In this document: positions 58,642 through 64,000 of the stretch, in pieces
How positions within the stretch are numbered: the first letter of the stretch is position 1
Layout: each line of letters starts with the position of its first letter
Source of the DNA: Isoetes taiwanensis
Lineage: Eukaryota > Streptophyta > Lycopodiopsida > Isoetales > Isoetaceae
NCBI GenBank assembly: GCA_021234155.1
Contig: JAJEKV010000027.1
Coordinates: 5,640,623-5,704,622, forward strand
DNA length: 64,000 bases
Direction: 5' to 3'
Notes under the pieces: model-generated
Database searches by the model: none
What the model was told of the DNA's origin: nothing
What the model saw: the letters and a program-made list of their open reading frames with translations, nothing else
Program-made: the position numbers and the translations under genes

Positions 58642-58736
58642 AAGCCCCTCCGGGCTTGATTCCGGAGGGGAAACCCTGCCGACCCACGGAGCAAGGAGGC
58701 TGGGTTAATCCTCCGTAATCAAGCCAGGAGGGGCTT
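58642..58736. repeat. GC-rich imperfect inverted repeat (copy 1)
   Basis: Arms 58642-58668 and 58710-58736 pair over 27 bp with two mismatches. The left arm also folds on itself (CCCCTCCGG with CCGGAGGGG). The second copy is at 61639-61729. Confidence 0.8.
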
Positions 58737-59865
58737 TGCCTCAACATAAAGGACGGCTGGGCCCAATCTAGCTGCCACGTTCAAGCAAGCAGTGGTCAGC
58801 CTTAATAAAGGCAGGTAAGAAAAACAGAACGGCGAGTAAAAAAGACAGAAAGACACATAAAAAAGATAGAACATTCAGTAAAATTAAAGGGGACGTGCTA
58901 CCTCGTTTTCCGAGTTTGAAAGTGGTACATGTATCATGATTTGATTAGACGAAAAAGCTGGATTGGGCCCAACCGTCCTTTTTACATAGGTTGCTTCTCC
59001 CACAACCATTATAGCTTAGTTAACTAGAAAATGTTTGTACGAGAAAAACAAACATAACCCAACTTCTGTTGCTGCATTCACACCACTGGACTTATTCAAT
59101 TCTATTTTCTTTCCTACTCATTCCCCTCCACTTTGGCTTCCTTGAACCCATATATCTAATGCTCCTCCTTCTCTAAAATATCAGTGGTAAAATATCTTTG
59201 GAAGGTGAAGATCTTCTTTAGAAAGAATGCAACGGAAGATAAGAGTAAAGCCTTAAAAAAATTAATTAGGGAAAATGAGTTTTTTGACGAGCCAAGAAAT
59301 TTTTTGGGTTCCAAAAAGGTAAAAACCTTAACTCCATATTCATATGAAAAACTACAAAAATATTTTCCACCGCCAGAAATACAATATGGCCGTCAGATCA
59401 TTAGATACGCCTCAAGTTGGCCAAACCCACCCTCTATCTATCTATCCATCCATCCACCCATCAATCCGAATGAATTGCCCCTTAATAACAGGGGGCAATC
59501 CAAAAAAGAATCTATTACTACATCATCGCAATATGTATATATAAAATGCCCTTGTGAGCTTTTACGCTCTGGAAAGGCGAGGTGGTGGGCGAGCTGTGGA
59601 GTTCGCGAATCCAGTGTGAAGCATTTTATAAAACGTAAAATAGACTTTTATTGAAATTACATGCATGCTCTGAAGTATTAAATTTACATGATTAAAAAAA
59701 GATGTAATTTAGTAGTAAATTCAACAAACATCCTTTTACACGATTTAAAAAAAGTGTAATTTGGTAGTAAATTCAACAAATGTCCTTTTACATATTTATT
59801 AACGGTTTCACATATCCTTCCTAAATTGTTGCACATTTCTTCAAAAACACGTGTTGCTCAAACTT

Positions 59866-59877
59866 AATAATAATAAC

Positions 59878-59944
<67 letters not shown>

Positions 59945-60593
59945 TTTATTAACGTCCGCAGAAGCCATATACAAATGTGTCAACAGAAGATGTGGGATAT
60001 GAAGAAACAACTTTCATACTCCAATGAATCAGATCCTTTCTGTGTTATGTAAAAGTTCCCGAAGGAAACATCCCAAATGAGGGAGTGTAGGGTGATGTTG
60101 GAATATCTCGTCCAGGGGTAAATTCCAAGCAACCAAAGGATATTTAGCACAAAGGGTATCATGCTTATGACATAAGTAAATGGCATGGTGCTCGGTTTCT
60201 ACACCGTCTTCACAACTACAGATTCTTTGATCTTCTTCCAGTTTCATCCATCTGCCTTTTTCAATCATTAGATGGTGGAAGCTCATGCGGATACATGCGA
60301 TTTCCCTTATTTGCCCCGGAAACATACTGTGGAAGCGCAAATACGGTTGAATACCATGAATTCGGTTGGGATTGAAGTCCCTAATGTAATATTGCACTTT
60401 TTTCTTGGAAGATAGATCACAGTATGAGCTAAAGGCCTGTGCCTTGAACTCGTCTGAGTATGTGGAGATAGCTAGGTTCCATCTGCCAAACCATTTGGTT
60501 AAATCTTTATACCAGCCACTTTTGCCATCGGATTCCAATTTTGTTGCTGCATTAAGTGCCAGATGTATCAGTGAACCATCATGTGCTTTCATC
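59866..60593 (-). mobile_element. LINE-E, truncated LINE with (ATT)n tail
   Basis: Present in B1, absent from B2. On the minus strand an open ORF2 C-terminus of about 190 codons (60029-60613 region) has a RMSFHHLMIEKGRW stretch, CSC and ETEHHAIYLC, the Cys/His end of these LINEs. The 3' end GGACGTTAATAAAATTT is followed by an (ATT)n tail (59866-59940). The junctions are AATAA on the left and ATTGC on the right; no clear TSD. Confidence 0.85.
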
Positions 60594-61638
60594 ATTGCAT
60601 AAATGCCCAACAACGTTATTAGTCTTTTAAGTTAGATTACTGACATCCTTAAAAAATATTCTAGCCAGGGTACTTTAGGACATGTAAAAGCAAATTATAC
60701 AATCTGGAATTGATGACGAGATATGAAATGATTAAAAGAGATATGAAATGATTAAAAGGGAAAGGGAAAAAAAAGGCAGGCCTACATAGACAATGTACAT
60801 TGTCAAAATCCAGGTTTAAAGGTTTAAAGGATTGGTTTGTTCCATGGAGCAAAAAAAATCCTAACGTATTTAGCTAGAACTTAATGTAGGAGCCTTGTTT
60901 CTATTGTTTATGTTCTTGTATCCAAGATTTCCAAGTTGTTCCATGCATGCAGTGGCAGCTATGGATCCCCACTTAGTCATGAGGACTAACCTCAGTGAGT
61001 ACATGTGCAGTGAGAGAGCAAGGCGATGGTAGCAATGCAGTTGAGGATCGTGGTTGAGCTGGAAGCTTTTGAGTTGACTTAATAGAGTTGGATGCCATAT
61101 TTATTGAGAATATTGATTTTTTTGGATGTTAATATTACTGATTATATTGAATTCATAAGCATTTATCCATTGAATTTGGAGTGTAAAGCCAACAAAAAAA
61201 ACTTGAAAAAAACATTTGCCAACATAATAGCATCTTCCAAGTTGGTCGCAAAATGCATTTTTCGATTCGAAAAGTCACGCCTAAAAAAGGCACAGTTACA
61301 TGAAAGATAGATAGTATTTTTACGTCATGCCACATTGGCATCTTCCAATGTTTAAGTAACGTATTTGAAACTAGCATATTGAAACAAATTGCAATTGTAC
61401 ATATAATGTATCTAAGACATGCCCATCACGCTAAAAATACGCAAGAAAAATGCATCATCTCGCATTTCAATACATGAAACAAATTTTACGTGTCACGAAT
61501 TCTACATGTCCATCACACTTAAAATAGGACAATATAATGCACCATCTCGCATTGCAATTACAAAAAATTATGTATTTCTTTAAAATATGTGAAAGATCTT
61601 ATCTAGCAAAACTGACCCGATTTTTTCCGGATAAGAGA

Positions 61639-61729
61639 GCCCCTCCGGGCTTGATTTCGGAGGGGAAAACCTGCCGACCCGCGGAGCAAGGAGGCTGGGT
61701 TAATCCTCCGGAATCAAGCCAGGAGGGGC
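61639..61729. repeat. GC-rich inverted repeat (copy 2)
   Basis: Arms 61639-61663 and 61705-61729. Pairing is kept although both arms differ from copy 1 at single sites. Confidence 0.8.
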
Positions 61730-62137
61730 TTTGCCTCAATATAAAGGACGACTGGGCCCAATCTAGCCGCCACGTGTCAAGCAAGCAGTGGTCAGCCTTA
61801 ATAAAGGCAGATAAGAAAAACAGAATGGGAGTAAAAAAGACAGAAAGACACATAAAAGGACAGAACATTCAGTAAAATTAAAGGGGACGTGCTACCTCGT
61901 TTTCCGAGTTTGAAAGTGGTACACGTATCATGATTTGATTAGACGAAAAAGCTGGATTGGGCCCAACCGTCCTTTTTACATAGGTTGCTTCTCCCACAAC
62001 CATTATAACTTAGTTAACTAGAAAATGTTTGTACGAGCAAAACAAACATAACCCAACTTCTGCTGCCGCATTCACACCACTGGACTTATTCAATTCTATT
62101 TTCTTTCCTACTCATTCCCCTCCACTTTGGCTTCCTT

Positions 62138-62683
62138 CCTAGATCTGTCGACATGCCCAACAGAAAAAGATGAACTTAGAATCCTACTTGAAAAGTTAGC
62201 AATTCAGAAGCTATGGGCTGACCCAGGGAAGCGCATGCACTTATACCAGGTAAATGTCAATCACATGGAAATTTATGAGAGCCAATCTTAGTTGAAAGCA
62301 AACATATCCCCGGCCCAGAGAAAACTGTTAGCCAAATATAGAACCGGATCTCACAGACTAGAAATCGAGATAGGAAGATGGACTAAAGTTCCCGTTGAAG
62401 AGCGCAAGTGTAAGATTTGCAAATCAGGATGTGTCGAAAATGAAAACCACGTTTTCATACAATGTCCTGAATATGAAGATATCAGACATAAGTACGATAT
62501 ACATGTAGCAGATTTTCACTCATTACTATTGGTAGCGCCAAGGTTACTAGCACCATATATAAGGGCGGTGGATGCACACCGCACCTTGCTTCTAAAACTG
62601 TAACTTGTTTGTTCATGTGCTCCATAGCCTCCCAAGGCTCAAGTGAGCATCAGATATATATAATAATATATATAATATAATAA
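62138..62683 (+). mobile_element. LINE-F, truncated LINE with AT-rich tail
   Basis: Encodes a LINE ORF2 C-terminus: an open 103-codon end (62292-62600) with TGSHRLEIEIGRW, CKIC, ENENHVFIQC and a final RAVDAHRTLLLKL. A TAA interrupts it at 62289. The tail is an ATATAATA-type repeat (62653-62683). Present only in the second duplication copy. Confidence 0.85.
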
Positions 62684-63727
62684 TATATCTAATGCTCCTT
62701 CTTCTCTAAAATATTAGTGGTAAAATATCTTCTGGCGTAAGATCTTCTTTAAAGAATGCAACCCAAGAGCAAGAAGAAAGCCTTAAAAATTAATTAGGGA
62801 AAATGAAGTTTCGACGAGCCAAGAAATTTCGGTTCCAAAAAGTGTAAAAAAACCTTTAACTCCATATCTTTCATATGAAAACTACAAAAATATTTTCCAA
62901 TCGCCAGAATACAATATGGTCAGTTTATCATTGTGATAATGCCTCTGCCGTACTCAAACCCACCTCTCTATCTTATATCTCTCCTTATCCATCCATCCAA
63001 CGACATCCGAATGAATTTGCCCCCTTAATAAATTGTAAGTAATCCAAAAAGCAATCTTTTATTAATTTCACATCACACACGTGAATATGTATATATAAAA
63101 TGCCCTCATGGAGCTTCTTTTACGCCTCGAAAAAGGCTTAGGTAGCGGCGAGCCGTGGAGTTCGCGAATCCAAGTGTCAAGATTTTATAAACGTAAAATA
63201 GACTTTTATTGGAAATTACATGCATGCTCAAGATTAAATTTACATGGATTAAAAAAGACGTAATTTAAAAGAGTAAATTCAACAAACATCCTTTACACTC
63301 CATCTAAAAAGCTGCACTCATAAGAATTCAACAAATGTCCTTTTACATATTTATTAATGGTTTCACATATCCTTCCTAAATTGTTGCACATTTCTTCAAA
63401 AACACGTGTTGCTAAAACTTAATAAATTGCATAAATGCCCGACAAGGTTATTAGTCTATTTTAAAGTTAGAAGGCTGACATCCTTAAAAAATATTCTAGC
63501 CAGGGTACTTTAGGACATGTAAAAGCAAATTATACAATCTGATGACGAGATATGAAATGATTAAAAGAGATATGAAATGATTAAAAGGGAAAAGAAAAGA
63601 AAAAGGTAGGCCTACATAGACAATGTACACTGTCAAAATCCAGGTTTAAAGGTTTAGAGGATTCGTTTGTTCCAATGTTATTGGAGCAAAAAAAATCCTA
63701 ACGTATTTAGCTAGAACTTAATGTAGG

Positions 63728-63819
63728 CGCCTTTTGCTGGCATGCACATTGCCCGCGAGATAGCGAGATGGTAGTGCAAAATAGGCACAGCCCACTTCCT
63801 CCTTTCGCCCGGACTGGCT
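63728..63819 (+). promoter_or_regulatory. 5' flank/UTR of the SPRTN-like gene
   Basis: 92 bp of more GC-rich, unique sequence between the duplicated block and the start codon. No TATA box is obvious. An in-frame TAG at 63772 shows that translation cannot start further upstream in this exon. Confidence 0.5.
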
Positions 63820-63944
63820 ATGGCGCACAACGACGTTTCTTCTGCCGATGATATCCAAGCCCTTTTCTGCCATTATAATGATCTCTACTTTCATGGAGCC
63901 CTTGGCCCCTGTACAGTCGATTGGAGTCCTTCCAGAACCACCAC
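63820..63944 (+). CDS. SprT-like/SPRTN-type protease, exon 1 (partial gene)
   Basis: ATG 63820 opens 41 codons and two bases, ending at a consensus donor (CCAC before GTAAGTG, GT at 63945). The protein reads DDIQALFCHYNDLYFHGALG followed by CTVDWSPSRTT. This matches the start of the SprT domain in Spartan/SPRTN proteins, where '..L..F..FN..FF...L....V.WS.RMT..AG' precedes the HExxH zinc site. SPRTN-type enzymes are nuclear metalloproteases that digest DNA-protein crosslinks. The catalytic HExxH would lie in a later exon outside the window. An in-frame TAG 48 bp upstream supports this start. The only clear host gene here; intron starts at 63945 and runs off the edge. Confidence 0.72.
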
Positions 63945-64000
63945 GTAAGTGTTCTGCATAAAAAATGGCTTTTCTAAACTGGGTTTTTATCTAGGTTGCT

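Larger units (their letters stand above)
57864..60891. repeat. Segmental duplication, copy 1 (A1 57864-59143, B1 59151-60891)
   Basis: Direct copy of 60896-63727. A1 begins with family-R LTR sequence, then has the GC-rich hairpin at 58642-58736 and a TGGGCCCAA word. B1 is AT-rich and interrupted by LINE-E at 59866-60593. No host gene is seen. The open frame at 59184-59654 is broken in the other copy and is not called. Confidence 0.85.
60896..63727. repeat. Segmental duplication, copy 2 (A2 60896-62137, B2 62684-63727)
   Basis: A2 matches A1 closely. B2 matches B1 with many 1-3-bp indels in its first half. LINE-F sits between A2 and B2 and replaces about 8 bp. The block ends 92 bp before the SPRTN-like ATG. 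Confidence 0.85.

Noticed and set aside
59184..59654. 156-codon ORF in block B1
   Set aside because: Block B2 (from about 62715) is full of indels in this frame and the translation includes a microsatellite; no support for a gene.

Overview
The window looks like heterochromatic, transposon-packed DNA from a land plant. The sequence shows Ty1/copia and Ty3/gypsy elements primed by an initiator-Met-tRNA-like site, L1-type and other LINEs, a Helitron, GT-AG introns and no bacterial features. A Penelope-like element (PLE) without a GIY-YIG domain and a basal-looking gypsy element favour a non-flowering plant (lycophyte, fern or moss). That lineage call is inference. Almost every coding stretch is a retroelement gene carrying a few stops or frameshifts. 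The only clear host locus is the first exon of a SprT/SPRTN-like metalloprotease gene at the extreme right (63820-63944).

1-25896 is a deep nest. A non-coding LTR element (LTR-N, minus strand) is outermost. Its left LTR carries LINE-A (minus) and a 3.56-kb Helitron (19563-23124) that contains a broken, intron-bearing fragment of an anthranilate-phosphoribosyltransferase-like gene. LINE-A is split by Copia-1 (322-12803, minus) and Copia-2 (13263-18405, plus). Copia-1 is split by Copia-3 (4403-11644, plus), and Copia-3 is split by a 1.49-kb non-coding insertion with a perfect 132-bp inverted repeat. Each of the three Copia insertions has a perfect 5-bp target-site duplication (CCTTA, ATCTT, GGTTT). 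Removing Copia-1 and Copia-2 restores the LINE-A reading frame.

25902-36000 is a LINE C-terminus and 3' region interrupted by a 9-kb PLE with 2.4-kb direct repeats (26708-29110 and 33276-35680). The PLE has an ORF1 segment, an apparent 274-nt intron and a reverse-transcriptase ORF with one internal stop. A possible RNA pseudoknot follows the RT stop, and an RGG-rich ORF lies in the repeat. 35738-35959 is a small LINE tail with a 13-bp TSD.

37673-49612 is a fragmentary LTR (family R) split by an 11-kb gypsy element (38156-49240, TSD TGTTG). The gypsy element carries gag-pol, an unusual 2.66-kb third ORF downstream of pol, and an antisense Cys-rich ORF between them. 50041-56000 is LINE-B split by another R-family LTR element (52490-55732, TSD ATTTG). 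57864-63727 is a tandemly duplicated ~3-kb block (A1B1/A2B2) in which each copy received a different LINE. It ends 92 bp before the SPRTN-like start codon.

The retroelement genes act together only within each element (Gag shell, protease, integrase, RT-RNase H). Nothing here suggests a host operon or pathway. All identifications are from reading the sequence; no database search was run.
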